Source: Acetivibrio ethanolgignens (GTDB lineage Bacteria; Bacillota; Clostridia; Lachnospirales; Lachnospiraceae). Taken from it: 64,000 nucleotides of DNA. Location of the stretch: assembly GCF_001461035.1 (NCBI RefSeq), contig NZ_LNAM01000153.1, positions 1 through 64,000 on the forward strand, given 5' to 3'. Made by a program: the position numbers and the translations under genes. Positions 27,446 to 35,533 of the stretch are shown piece after piece. Numbering within the stretch: position 1 is the first letter of the stretch; each line of letters starts with the position of its first letter. The notes beneath the pieces are model-generated. The model worked only from the letters and a program-made list of their open reading frames with translations. It did no database searches and was not told the origin of the DNA.

Positions 27446-27716
27446 TTATGAACTAAGCAACACCTTGTATTATTCGGTAGAGACGACAACGGAATATCTG
27501 AGCCTGGAAAAAGATCGGGCGGACCGTGGTGAAATCGGAAAGCATCCTCCCTGCACAACATCTTGCTTTATCTGAAATACTTTCACATATTTCTAAAAGA
27601 AGTGGATGTTCCGGCTCCGGATTGCATCGATCTGTTTTCATATGAAGAAAAATCAAGAGTTTCTATAAGATTCGGTATAATCTATTTTTCGGTATAACCA
27701 CTTTGTAAAAATACTT
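27446..27716. other. Gap without an intact gene between IS66 remnant and DUF3791 gene
   Basis: Two short open stretches on the plus strand (about 27,470-27,530 and 27,540-27,690, the second ending DLFSYEEKSRVSIRFG) lie in different frames and have no start. They may be one frame-shifted gene fragment. No family is recognised. Confidence 0.35.
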
Positions 27717-27926
27717 TTATTGTCTTCTGTATTCAGAAATTAGTTCCTCTGTCAAATATTCATCACTCATACAGTGCAGATCAGATACCCCTTCACTGAT
27801 TAGACGATAAATAGTTGAGCGATAGAAAAAACTGAGAGCATCGTCTAAAGAAAGATTTTCTTTTTCTGAAAAATGCACGATAATTCTGGCATATTTTTTT
27901 TGTAATAAAATAGGATTGGCGATCAA
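27717..27926 (-). CDS. DUF3791-family protein (possible antitoxin)
   Basis: A 69-residue, mostly helical protein that matches the small DUF3791 family: ARIIVHFSEKENLSLDDALSFFYRST and a Glu-rich end. Its start overlaps the stop of the DUF3990 gene by 4 bases. In this family context it is likely a partner of the DUF3990 protein. A second DUF3791 gene precedes the DUF3990 gene, so the toxin-like gene is flanked on both sides. Confidence 0.75.
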   Translation of the reverse strand: MIANPILLQKKYARIIVHFSEKENLSLDDALSFFYRSTIYRLISEGVSDLHCMSDEYLTEELISEYRRQ

Positions 27927-28396
27927 ATCTGTTCACTCCCCTCATAGTGTAGGTACTTGCTAAGTGCTTTCTGTGTCCGGAAACATATTTGCAAATTCGG
28001 CTTTTCATAGCGCAGGCGGCGGATGGCTTCTCTCTTGTCGATCAGGTTGTCAAAGTAAAGCTCAACAGTATTAAATACCTTGTCGTTTGCGACACCGCCA
28101 ATTACTATATCATAATCTGCCGCATCATTTCCCGTTCTGCACTTCAGTATGAAATCAAGCCATTCTTCAGAGTAGCTGTCAAACTTTAGAACCTTGAGTT
28201 CCAGCAATGCGTTTTCATCAAGGTTGTAACGAGAAACAATTCCGCTTTTTCCACGGCGCTTAAATTTTTCACACCACTTTACCGCCTGATTGTAAATAGG
28301 GGTAGTGTAAAAGCCATGCCCAAAATCCAAATTAGCTCTGGAATGTACTAAATCCGGAGTTTGAATCTCCAGATAGGAGCCGTGATATAAAATCAT
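27923..28396 (-). CDS. DUF3990-family protein, ADP-ribosyltransferase-like
   Basis: A 157-residue protein with the DUF3990 pattern: MILYHGSYLEI, then LDFGHGFYTTP..QAVKW. The His in YHGS, the FYTT strand and a later acidic segment (VELYFDN) are the landmarks of the H-Y-E group of ART folds. Predicted to modify a host target, with the DUF3791 proteins as antitoxins; this is inference from family context. It overlaps both neighbours by 4 bases (ATGA). Confidence 0.75.
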   Translation of the reverse strand: MILYHGSYLEIQTPDLVHSRANLDFGHGFYTTPIYNQAVKWCEKFKRRGKSGIVSRYNLDENALLELKVLKFDSYSEEWLDFILKCRTGNDAADYDIVIGGVANDKVFNTVELYFDNLIDKREAIRRLRYEKPNLQICFRTQKALSKYLHYEGSEQI

Positions 28397-28632
28397 AATT
28401 GTATACCCCTTTCTTCCATCATGCTGATAATATCATCAACGATGTAATCTTTACTTTGGGTATGCAGCATCTCATACTCTGGTATGATATAACTGCTCAA
28501 AATATCGCTTTTCTCAGTCAACGTCTGATAAATTTCTTCGGCATTTTTCCCAAGTCTGATAGCAATATTTTCAATACAGTATACAGCAAATTCCAGCTCA
28601 TCTGCATTCCTTATTTTAGCGTTATCCAACAT
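28393..28632 (-). CDS. DUF3791-family protein (possible antitoxin)
   Basis: A 79-residue helical protein: FAVYCIENIAIRLGKNAEEIYQTL followed by SDILSSYIIPEYEMLHTQSKDYIVDDI. It is first in the three-gene unit, its stop overlapping the DUF3990 ATG. It is diverged from the 69-residue DUF3791 partner at the other end. GGAGGTGCTCC lies ahead of the ATG. Confidence 0.75.
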   Translation of the reverse strand: MLDNAKIRNADELEFAVYCIENIAIRLGKNAEEIYQTLTEKSDILSSYIIPEYEMLHTQSKDYIVDDIISMMEERGIQL

Positions 28633-28689
28633 GGTTGGAGCACCTCCTGTTATTGATATTCAAGATAATCTTGTGAACTACCCATTGTC

Positions 28690-29170
28690 TAAAGCCAATG
28701 GGCTTCCTGCTTCATCGACTTCGCAACCTACTATCTCCACAGGCGTTAATTCGGGCAGTCCCTGCCCTATATATTTCTTTATGTGCTAACTGTCTTTGCA
28801 GTTTTTTAGCTTCCTTTCCTGTTTTGCCAGTATTCTTGGATTATCATATTTCCGTCCATCGGATGTGATACATAATATTTTCCACTTGCCACCTGTGATA
28901 CGGTTGCTGATTTTATCTGACCAGAAAATTCTCTGTGCAGTTTTGACTTTACTTCTTTTAACTTGGGTACAAAATCTACTGCTATAATTCCCTGTTGCAG
29001 TAATTATTGCAGTCTGTTTTTCCGGCAGACTTTTTCTCTTTCTCATATTTTTCCTTCCTGTATACCAAAGTCTGATTATAAACAAAACGGCAACAGCCAA
29101 ATGTTTTTGCTATCTGTACTTTCTGCTCATTATTCGGATATATTCTGTATTTATATGCTTTTAACATCAA
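28690..29170 (-). pseudogene. TnpB (RNA-guided nuclease family) remnant
   Basis: From 29170 the frame gives the classic TnpB start MLKAYKYRIYPNNEQKVQIAKTFGCCRFVYNQTL. It then shifts frame and jumps to an internal piece (SDGRKYDNPRILAKQERKL) and to the extreme C-terminus. The RuvC catalytic region is missing, so about 250 residues have been deleted. The omega-RNA region would have lain by the 28,690 end. Confidence 0.75.
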
Positions 29171-29177
29171 CTATCAC

Positions 29178-29372
29178 CGCCTTACCTGTTGCTATCCCTG
29201 ATTTTCTATGTATTTTCGGAACATTTCTTCTGTAACATTCCCCACACTACACGCAAAATATCCGTCTGCCCAAAAAGATATGGTCTTTATCTGTCCCATA
29301 TATCTAATAATGACTTTGTGCTTTTGACATATCTCATAAGAAAACCATGTTTCCATAGTACAAGTATATCAT
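29178..29372 (-). pseudogene. IS200 TnpA C-terminal fragment
   Basis: On the minus strand SFWADGYFACSVGNVTEEMFRKYIENQG matches the final part of the Y1 transposase, past the catalytic Tyr helix start. The HUH-containing N-terminal half is absent. Confidence 0.65.
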
Positions 29373-29527
29373 GAAACTCTACTTTTGGCTACCTTTACCC
29401 ATCGTCTAATGCCAGTGGGATTACGGTAGCCCTTTTTCAAATGCTTTGAAACGGCTTATTCAGCAACGACTTGATTATTTTTAATAGTTGTAAAGTGGTG
29501 TATCTAAATAGTACAAAACAAAATAAG

Positions 29528-29625
29528 CATGTGACTGCTGTAACTCAAGATCGTGCCTCTGCCTATGCGAAAGTCGTTGAAGAAATTCTTCCTGACTGTA
29601 TGCAGATTGCGGATCGGATAATTGC
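29528..29625 (+). pseudogene. ISL3-family transposase fragment
   Basis: About 30 codons, VTQDRASAYAKVVEEILPDCMQIADR, match the DDE core of ISL3 transposases, where RDRASAYA...PDCMQIADRFHL is conserved. Both flanks are unrelated, so this is an internal scrap. Confidence 0.7.
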
Positions 29626-29814
29626 GGAAGACCCAATGAGGGCCGGAATACTCACTCTGCACGATGGCCTGCCAAGGCTGTGGCACAGTTTTTTCTCTTC
29701 CTAAATCAAAAAGCAGTGGAAACCAAGTCCTGCAAGTAGTATTGTTAGGTCACCACCCTCAACCTTTATAATTCTGCCATCCGCTTTTATATGCATGATT
29801 GTAATCGAATATTT

Positions 29815-29887
29815 TGAATCTGTTTAACCATTTTCTTTTGATGAGTGCGTGAAAGGCCTCTATGCATGCATTATCTCATGGATATGC
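29815..29887 (-). pseudogene. IS3-family transposase C-terminal fragment
   Basis: On the minus strand the frame reads DNACIEAFHALIKRKWLNR after an in-frame stop, the conserved end region of IS3-type integrase-fold transposases (YDNACIESFHA). Only about 24 codons remain. Confidence 0.65.
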
Positions 29888-29926
29888 CTTTTTCGCTGTA
29901 TAGGAAATTCCAATTTCTTATACAGT

Positions 29927-29964
29927 AAAAAAGCCGAAAGTCCTTGAAAACAAAGGCTTTCGGC
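29927..29964 (-). terminator. Intrinsic terminator downstream of the tRNA fragment
   Basis: GCCGAAAGTCCTTG pairs with CAAAGGCTTTCGGC (29933-29964), followed on the minus strand by six T. It lies 10 bases past the tRNA 3' end and would be the chromosomal terminator of the original tRNA gene. Confidence 0.8.
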
Positions 29965-29973
29965 GTTGCTTGC

Positions 29974-30018
29974 TGGCGTCGCTAAGAGGATTTGAACCTC
30001 CGGCCTACCGCTTAGGAG
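29974..30018 (-). other. Attachment site: 3' part of tRNA-Arg(CCT)
   Basis: On the minus strand the sequence starts in an anticodon loop CTCCTAA (30018-30012). It continues through a variable loop and a T arm (GGAGG TTCAAAT CCTCT), a 3' acceptor strand, and encoded CCA (29976-29974). The bases upstream do not pair with the anticodon stem, so the 5' half is missing. A tyrosine integrase gene starts 430 bases away. This is the displaced tRNA end at one boundary of the integrated element; the intact tRNA should be at the far end, beyond 64,000. Confidence 0.75.
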
Positions 30019-30395
30019 TAGACCCGATTCGACATCGGGGAGTGACATCTGATGCTAAAAAATGCTTGGAAATACAGGCTTTTTCAGCATTTTCAATCCC
30101 ACCTGATACCACGCTGTGATAGCTGATTCAGAGGGATTTCACGTCGTCCGATTGGTTCGATTTTAGCAAGCCGTTCGATTTTTGGCGGACGTTGCGAGTA
30201 CAATCTAATGTCACTATGTATCTGCTCGTTATGCGAAGTAATAGGAAATCCAAATCATTCAGGCACTACCGCAAGGTGATTCTTGCGGAGAATTAAGTGC
30301 TGTTACTATAGCATCTCAGCCCCATTTTTTCAAGCAGAAATCACTTGAAATTCAGCATATTTTTTCGGACTGAATCGCTATGTAAAAACAAAAAA

Positions 30396-30441
30396 GCAAG
30401 GGCAGAACCTTCTACGATTATGTAAAAGGATCTGCCCTTGC
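30396..30441 (-). terminator. Intrinsic terminator of the integrase gene
   Basis: GCAAGGGCAGA pairs with TCTGCCCTTGC; on the minus strand it is followed by TTTTTTGTTTT. It lies 6 bases past the integrase stop. The 350 bases between it and the tRNA fragment hold no gene and are expected to contain integrase arm sites. Confidence 0.8.
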
Positions 30442-30446
30442 GGTTG

Positions 30447-31820
30447 TTATAAGGTCTTTGCCAGTGACTTCAAGAGTGCTGCCATTTCCGGATTTTGCAG
30501 GAGCTTCAGGAGCAACTCTTTATCATCTGTGGAGCTTTCCTGTGCAGCTGTCTGTACGGGTTCCGGTGCAGCCTGTCTGCCAGAGTAAAATGCAGCTTCC
30601 AGTCTTTCAGCGTTCAGCCTGCGGTCATCGTCGATGATATGGGAGTAAACATCCGCTACCATCTTGACCTGTGCGTGACCGGAATCACCCTGAACGGATT
30701 TCATATCGCCGCCGTTCAACTTCAGCTTATAGGTGATACTGGAGTGTCGGAGACTGTGGAAAACTACCTTCGGAAGTCCGTTCTCCTCAATCAGTTTGTT
30801 GAAGGCACGATTGATAGCCTGCCCCTCAATCGGCCTTCCGTTGGAAGAACAGAACACCAGATTGAAGTCGGTGAACTCGTCACCGAAAAGGTCTTTCAGT
30901 TCTTCGATTTCTGCCTTGCGCTGAACCAGCATTTCTGCCACAGTTCTCGGCAAAAAGACCTTGCGGACACTGGTTTTCGTTTTCGGGGTCTTGAGAACTA
31001 ACGCCGTGTGAGTGTTTGCAAAGGTTGGTGGGAACTTGAACATGATGTCCTTTCCGTTCAGATCTGCCATCGCTTCACGATTTACTCTCTGCAACTCCTT
31101 TTCAACGAAGATGCTTGCCTGACCAAGTTCGATACTCGCAGGAGAAATGTCTACACAGTCCCAGGTCAGCCCCAGAAGCTCACCCATTCGCAGAGAACAG
31201 GAGAAAGCAAGGTTGATTGCCAGACGGAGAATATCATCGTCGCAGGCTTCCAGAGCCTTCAAAAGAACTTCCGCTGTCCAGATGTCTCTGGTCTTATGTT
31301 CTTCTTTCGGCAGCGTAGCGTGTTCTACGGGGTTTCTGGTCATCAATTCCCACTTCACCGCCTGATTGAATGCATTACGCAGAACCTTGTGAATCTCTCT
31401 GACCGTATGCGGTGTTAGATACTCGTTACGAGCTTTCACATACTTCGTAGACACAGCTTTTACAGTAAGCAAATCTCTGTAATACTTGTCCATAATTCTC
31501 GGAGAAACATCCTCCAGTTTCATATCACCGATAAGCGGACGAATATAATTGGCAATCAGGCTCTTTCTGCTTTCATAAGTAGACATCGCCCAGGTGTTTA
31601 CACCATAGATGGACATATATTCTTCCAGAAGATCGTTTACAGTCTTGGCAGAGGGTGGAATAAAGGTTCCCGACTCCTGCTCATATTCGACCTGCAACTT
31701 TCTTTTCTTTGCTTCAACATTGGTGTCAAAGGTTTCCCATTTCTGACGCTTATTGCCGTTCTCATCGGTGTATGCATAGACCACAGAATACTTCTTTTTT
31801 CTCTTAACGATGGATGCCAT
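30447..31820 (-). CDS. int: Tyrosine recombinase (ICE integrase)
   Basis: A phage-type site-specific integrase, about 457 residues from the ATG at 31820 (AAAGGAGAT 7 bases upstream). It has an N-terminal AP2-like arm-binding segment, an SAM-like core-binding domain (about 60-175) and a catalytic domain with Arg in CSLRMGELLGL, HSLRH, a third-box GHAQ and the nucleophile Tyr in VADVYSHI. All catalytic positions are visible, so it should be active. It lies next to the tRNA-Arg fragment it presumably recognises, and beside a broken multi-HTH gene that may have been its directionality factor. Confidence 0.92.
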   Translation of the reverse strand: MASIVKRKKKYSVVYAYTDENGNKRQKWETFDTNVEAKKRKLQVEYEQESGTFIPPSAKTVNDLLEEYMSIYGVNTWAMSTYESRKSLIANYIRPLIGDMKLEDVSPRIMDKYYRDLLTVKAVSTKYVKARNEYLTPHTVREIHKVLRNAFNQAVKWELMTRNPVEHATLPKEEHKTRDIWTAEVLLKALEACDDDILRLAINLAFSCSLRMGELLGLTWDCVDISPASIELGQASIFVEKELQRVNREAMADLNGKDIMFKFPPTFANTHTALVLKTPKTKTSVRKVFLPRTVAEMLVQRKAEIEELKDLFGDEFTDFNLVFCSSNGRPIEGQAINRAFNKLIEENGLPKVVFHSLRHSSITYKLKLNGGDMKSVQGDSGHAQVKMVADVYSHIIDDDRRLNAERLEAAFYSGRQAAPEPVQTAAQESSTDDKELLLKLLQNPEMAALLKSLAKTL

Positions 31821-31824
31821 GTAA

Positions 31825-32451
31825 TCATCTCCTTTCCTGTCCATCCTCCGCTACTAATCTGTAGCGGGTCTGATTCTGATACCATTTTTCAAAACTCTCT
31901 TTGGTAGCTCGCTTATATCTGCCAACCTTGATAAGCTCAAAATCGCCATTGGCAACAATATAGTAGATGGTCTGACGATGTACTCCAAGCATTCTTGCCA
32001 TTTCCGGCAGACCGTAGGTGGATGCCACAATGTCTGCATCCAGTTTTTGATCCTCTACCGTGCGATAATCGCTCTGGGATGCATACCATCTTTCAAAGCC
32101 CGCCTTGGTCACTCTACGCTTTCCCAGGGCTTCGACAATTTCAAAATGCCCTTTGGCAACCAGTTCTTAGGCAGTTGCTTCTTTCAGCCCAAGACGCTGA
32201 CCAAGCTCCTCTACAGAATATGTAGTTTTCTTCAGTTCCTCACCGGGAGGGGTTCCATCGACCTTCTGGTATTTGAACTAGTTAGCATACCATTCCTCAA
32301 AACTGTCGATCATCACCCTCATGGTGTTGCCGACAAGAATGGTCTTGAAGTAATTTTTCTTAATGAGCCAGTAAGACTCAGTTTTGCAAAGGCCAAGCAT
32401 CCTGCCCATTTCAGGGACAGACATACTCGTGCGTTTTCTTGTTTCTGCCAT
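31825..32451 (-). pseudogene. Triple helix-turn-helix protein (excisionase-like) with two in-frame stops
   Basis: Three similar modules of about 60 residues, each a helix-turn-helix followed by (F)E(R/K/E)WY, are in one frame. The first (from ATG 32451, after GGAGG) ends WYAN, then TAG at 32280-32278. The second is interrupted by TAA near 32168-32166 (EATA-stop-ELVAKG). The third runs clean to 31825. Restoring Gln and Tyr codons would give about 208 residues. Single-base changes explain both stops. Internal restart at 32112 could still make the last module. It directly precedes the integrase gene. Confidence 0.75.
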
Positions 32452-32499
32452 CGCACAACCTCCTAGTATAATAATGGTGTAGTCAATCAAGACTACTTA

Positions 32500-32815
32500 G
32501 TTTACAAGTTTCTATATATCAGATAACAGAAGAAGGTATTCTCCCTTCATCAGATGTTATCCTTAATAATTATCATGTCTGACGGTTCCTGATAGACACC
32601 AGATAAATCATACGGTATTATCCTTAAGGATAGGACAAAGAATGTAATTCTCCTTGGGAAGCTGATTCTTCAGCTGATACCTGTAAAAAAGTCAATTAGT
32701 CCATTCGACAGGGTTTTATGTTTTAGCTGGTTGGGAGCCGGATGGCTATACCTGTATAACACGCTAGGTTGTGTACCTGCCAGATTGGAAATGGATTCCT
32801 ATCAGAAAGGAGCTT
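32500..32815 (+). ncRNA. IS110 5' non-coding region, candidate bridge RNA
   Basis: About 320 bases without a frame lie ahead of the IS110 transposase and contain several potential stem-loops (GATAACA/TGTTATC across 32522-32571; AGCTGATTCTTCAGCT near 32,661). IS110-group elements carry their target-specifying bridge RNA in this position. The location is strong, but the loops have not been matched to target and donor sequence, so the limits are approximate. Confidence 0.5.
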
Positions 32816-32821
32816 TCGCTC

Positions 32822-34138
32822 ATGTCAAACAATGTTATTTTTAATCTTGATGAATTATTCATCTCTGTTGGTATTGATGTTGGGGCAGACTTCTCTTGGA
32901 TGTCTATTGCACTCCCAAACCAGCAGTTCGTAGGAAAACCTTATAAAATCCTACATAGCAGTATGGATTCCCTTACAACCGCTGTTTCCAAAATAAAAGA
33001 AGCAGAAGAGTTGTATTCTTTGGAAAGCCGCATTTTCCTTGAATCCACGGGAATTTATCATTACCCACTCTTCTGCTATCTTCGTGATAAGGGTTTTAAC
33101 TGCTCAGTTATTAATCCTATCATCACTAAGAATAGCACAAATATAAATATACGAAAAGTACATAATGACCGTTTTGATTCAAAAAAGGCTGCTTTAGTTG
33201 GTTTGAAATCTGATTTGAAGGTTTCTCTTATGCCATCCGACCTTGCTCTCAACTGCAGAAATCTTTGTCGTGAATACTATGACTTAATGGATAACCGCAG
33301 TGCTTATGTGAATAAGTTACAAGGTGAATTACGTATGGCATTCCCACAGTACCTTGGCATTTTTTCCAAAGTTACAACCAATACATCTCTTACATTATTG
33401 GAAACTTATACTTCTCCATCTGCTTTCCTTAAGGCAGACAAACAGGAGATTATTGATACCATTCGGTCTACTGCCCGATTTGGACTCACATATGCTGAGA
33501 AAAAGTATAATGCTATTATTCAGGCTGCGGTTGAAGCCAATGAATTTGGTTATATCATTGACAGCAATATCAAGCGTATTCGCTTATACATAAGCTTCAT
33601 CCGTAAATTCGATGAAGAAATCCAAGGTGTACTCGAATCACTACGCGAGCTTGTAGATGCCAATGAAGATACGGATTTTGTTAATCAAATCCATCTGATT
33701 GAAACATTCAAAGGTGCCGGTTTCCTATCAGCTGTATCTCTCATGGGAGAGATTGGTGACTTTTCTGCATTCTCAAAGCCAAAGCAGCTTTTTGCTTACT
33801 TCGGTCTTGATCCAGCAGTAAAGCAGTCTGGTAAATTTGAAGGAACTAAAGTTCAAATGTCAAAAAGAGGTTCTGCCATCGCAAGAAGAGTAATCCATAT
33901 ACTAGCTTTACAAAGCATAAGTACTTCCCGTACCGGGGAAGCTAAAAATCCTGTTTTACGTGATTTCTATCTCAAAAAATGTGAATCAAAAGCAAAACTC
34001 GTTGCAATGGGTGCTGTATCTCATAAGGTATGCAACATGATATTTGCAATACTTAGAGACAACAAACCCTTTGAAATCATTATGCCACAGGAGCACATCA
34101 GACAATACAATGCGGCTAAATGCGACGTTGCCGCATAA
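32822..34138 (+). CDS. IS110-family transposase
   Basis: A 438-residue DEDD-type recombinase. The N-terminal RuvC-like domain starts VGIDVGADFSWMSIAL (first Asp) and includes FLESTGIYHYPL and VHNDRFDSKKAALVG. A C-terminal Transposase_20 domain follows (ETFKGAGFLSAVSLMGEIGDFSAF..KQLFAYFGLDP). ATG at 32822 follows AAAGGAGC. Length is normal and no stops occur, so it is probably active. It lies upstream of the multi-HTH gene and transcribes away from it. Confidence 0.92.
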   Translation: MSNNVIFNLDELFISVGIDVGADFSWMSIALPNQQFVGKPYKILHSSMDSLTTAVSKIKEAEELYSLESRIFLESTGIYHYPLFCYLRDKGFNCSVINPIITKNSTNINIRKVHNDRFDSKKAALVGLKSDLKVSLMPSDLALNCRNLCREYYDLMDNRSAYVNKLQGELRMAFPQYLGIFSKVTTNTSLTLLETYTSPSAFLKADKQEIIDTIRSTARFGLTYAEKKYNAIIQAAVEANEFGYIIDSNIKRIRLYISFIRKFDEEIQGVLESLRELVDANEDTDFVNQIHLIETFKGAGFLSAVSLMGEIGDFSAFSKPKQLFAYFGLDPAVKQSGKFEGTKVQMSKRGSAIARRVIHILALQSISTSRTGEAKNPVLRDFYLKKCESKAKLVAMGAVSHKVCNMIFAILRDNKPFEIIMPQEHIRQYNAAKCDVAA

Positions 34139-34278
34139 AATACTGTAACATTAACGAAACAATATCTTTGAAAAAATGATATTTTCACCAAGGGGTAAGT
34201 GCGCCCTTTTTTAGTTCAAAAATGAAATCAAATTTTTTTCATTTTCCTATTGACATTTATTAGCTGGACTATGTAAAA

Positions 34279-34313
34279 AATGTAGCCATGTGTTTTCTTG
34301 TCATGGCTACATT
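34279..34313. terminator. Bidirectional hairpin terminator
   Basis: AATGTAGCCATG pairs with CATGGCTACATT, flanked by an A run and TTTTA. It lies between the IS110 copy and the leftward HTH gene and could end transcription from either side. The 100 bases on its left probably contain the IS110 right end. Confidence 0.7.
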
Positions 34314-34375
34314 TTATCGAACTCTTGATTTATTTTGAAGTTTGTCGCCGGGTAGCACGACATCCTTGACAAATA

Positions 34376-34612
34376 TCAGATTTGCTGATCCAGCCACTCA
34401 TCGAAACTCTTTTTAGAGATTCGGATGCTGCCGCCGATTCGGACACTGTGAAAGGCTTTCTTCTTCACAAGGTTATATGCGCTTGTTCTGCTGATACCCA
34501 GGATGTCCTGAATCTCATCAACGGTATATGTTCTCTTATCGAACTGGCCTGCAGAGGCAGTCATAACTTCTTCGGTACGCTGATTCATAGCAGCGATTCT
34601 TTCTTCAAACAT
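34376..34612 (-). CDS. Small helix-turn-helix protein (excisionase/MerR-like)
   Basis: A 78-residue protein whose second half is an HTH_17-type domain: YTVDEIQDILGISRTSAYNLVKKKAF, then IRISKKSFDEWL. It follows the mazF gene with a 6-base gap, so it is cotranscribed. It may be the element excisionase or a DNA-binding partner of MazF. Not similar to MazE. Confidence 0.75.
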   Translation of the reverse strand: MFEERIAAMNQRTEEVMTASAGQFDKRTYTVDEIQDILGISRTSAYNLVKKKAFHSVRIGGSIRISKKSFDEWLDQQI

Positions 34613-34618
34613 CTATGT

Positions 34619-35026
34619 TCACTCCTTTTCTTTCTTCGGTTTATGTTTTGTGGAACGCTTTTTCAGCTGTTCCATTGCCAAGCTGATGGATAAGGCTTTC
34701 TCGATCGCTACCATTTCACGGGACGTAACCTTACCTAAGTAATTATCAATTCTGCACTTATCAATGGTACGAATCTGTTCCAGCTGCACCACAGATGCTT
34801 CTCTAAACGCAGGATTGTCTTTGATTAAAAGATGGGTCGGCATATTCTCCTTCTTGCGGATTTTCGTTGTGACCGTTGCCACAATCAACGTGGGAGAGTG
34901 CTTATTGCCGGTATCGTTCTGAATCACAATCACCGGTCTGACACCACCTTGTTCAGACCCAACTACCGGGTCCAGATCAGCGCAATAAATATCGCCACGG
35001 CGATATACCCAATTTTCTTTCATCAT
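34619..35026 (-). CDS. MazF/PemK-type endoribonuclease
   Basis: A 135-residue toxin-fold protein: RRGDIYCADLDPVVGSEQGGVRPVIVIQND is the MazF signature, with the catalytic Arg in GGVRP. QLEQIRTIDKCRI and a Lys-rich tail follow. Predicted to cleave mRNA at short sequence motifs. No recognisable MazE is next to it; the adjoining 78-residue HTH protein is the only candidate antitoxin. Two ATG codons lie together at the start, with GGAGG ahead. Confidence 0.88.
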   Translation of the reverse strand: MMKENWVYRRGDIYCADLDPVVGSEQGGVRPVIVIQNDTGNKHSPTLIVATVTTKIRKKENMPTHLLIKDNPAFREASVVQLEQIRTIDKCRIDNYLGKVTSREMVAIEKALSISLAMEQLKKRSTKHKPKKEKE

Positions 35027-35034
35027 GTGCCATG

Positions 35035-35533
35035 ACCTCCTTTCGTTGGGTATGTAACAAACAACTGCCCGAAATGAATCGGGCAGTCATTCCAAAGTCT
35101 ATGTGTCCCATATTTGCCACGCACCCCTGGGAAAGAGAACAGTCGTCTTCAGGGAATCATCGAACGGCTGATTGCGAATCAGCGCCATAGGAATCTAACC
35201 TCTGCCGGGTTCTCCGCCAGCTCCGTAGAGAAGTATCATTAACTCTGACTGTTTTCATTGCCGTATTGGTAGCAATCCAATATTTACGAGCCGGTATTGA
35301 TCGCTGGCACCGGATGAGAGACAACTGCGTCAATATAAGAAAAAGTCGTTCTATTTCTCTTTCCGATACGTCACGGCGTACCGCTGATGTGGCTGATGCT
35401 CTCGCACCGACAGCAGGAACGTATTCGATGATTGTCTATTCAGTTTTCAAGGAACAATCAGCCGTTTTTCTTTGGCTGTGTCTAAATTGTACTGTTTTCA
35501 CGATTCGTTTTTTATGACCTCTCACGGCGGATT
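35035..35533. other. 500-base region without a protein gene
   Basis: No convincing frame on either strand. It holds a hairpin CTGCCCG-N8-CGGGCAG (35066-35087), a T-loop-like GGTTAGATTCC on the minus strand near 35,200 and an AGCC-N10-GGCT hairpin near 35,470. Such length in a compact element suggests an RNA or control region, but nothing definite can be said. Confidence 0.4.

Larger units (their letters stand above)
28682..29420 (-). mobile_element. IS200/IS605-family remnant
   Basis: Short hairpin ends of like sequence mark the limits: CCATTGTCTAAAGCCAATGG at 28682 and CCCATCGTCTAATGCCAGTG at 29399, in the same orientation as IS605 subterminal hairpins. Between them lie a broken tnpB and the C-terminal part of tnpA, both leftward. 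A TnpB C-terminal residue string (GQGLPELTPVEI) is still readable near 28,760. The element cannot be active by itself. Confidence 0.75.

Noticed and set aside
29974-30060. A complete tRNA-Arg gene
   Set aside because: The 5' half cannot form the acceptor, D or anticodon 5' stems with the preserved 3' half; only the displaced 3' part is present.
35180-35235. A tRNA gene on the minus strand
   Set aside because: There is a T-loop-like string, but acceptor and anticodon stems cannot be paired around it.
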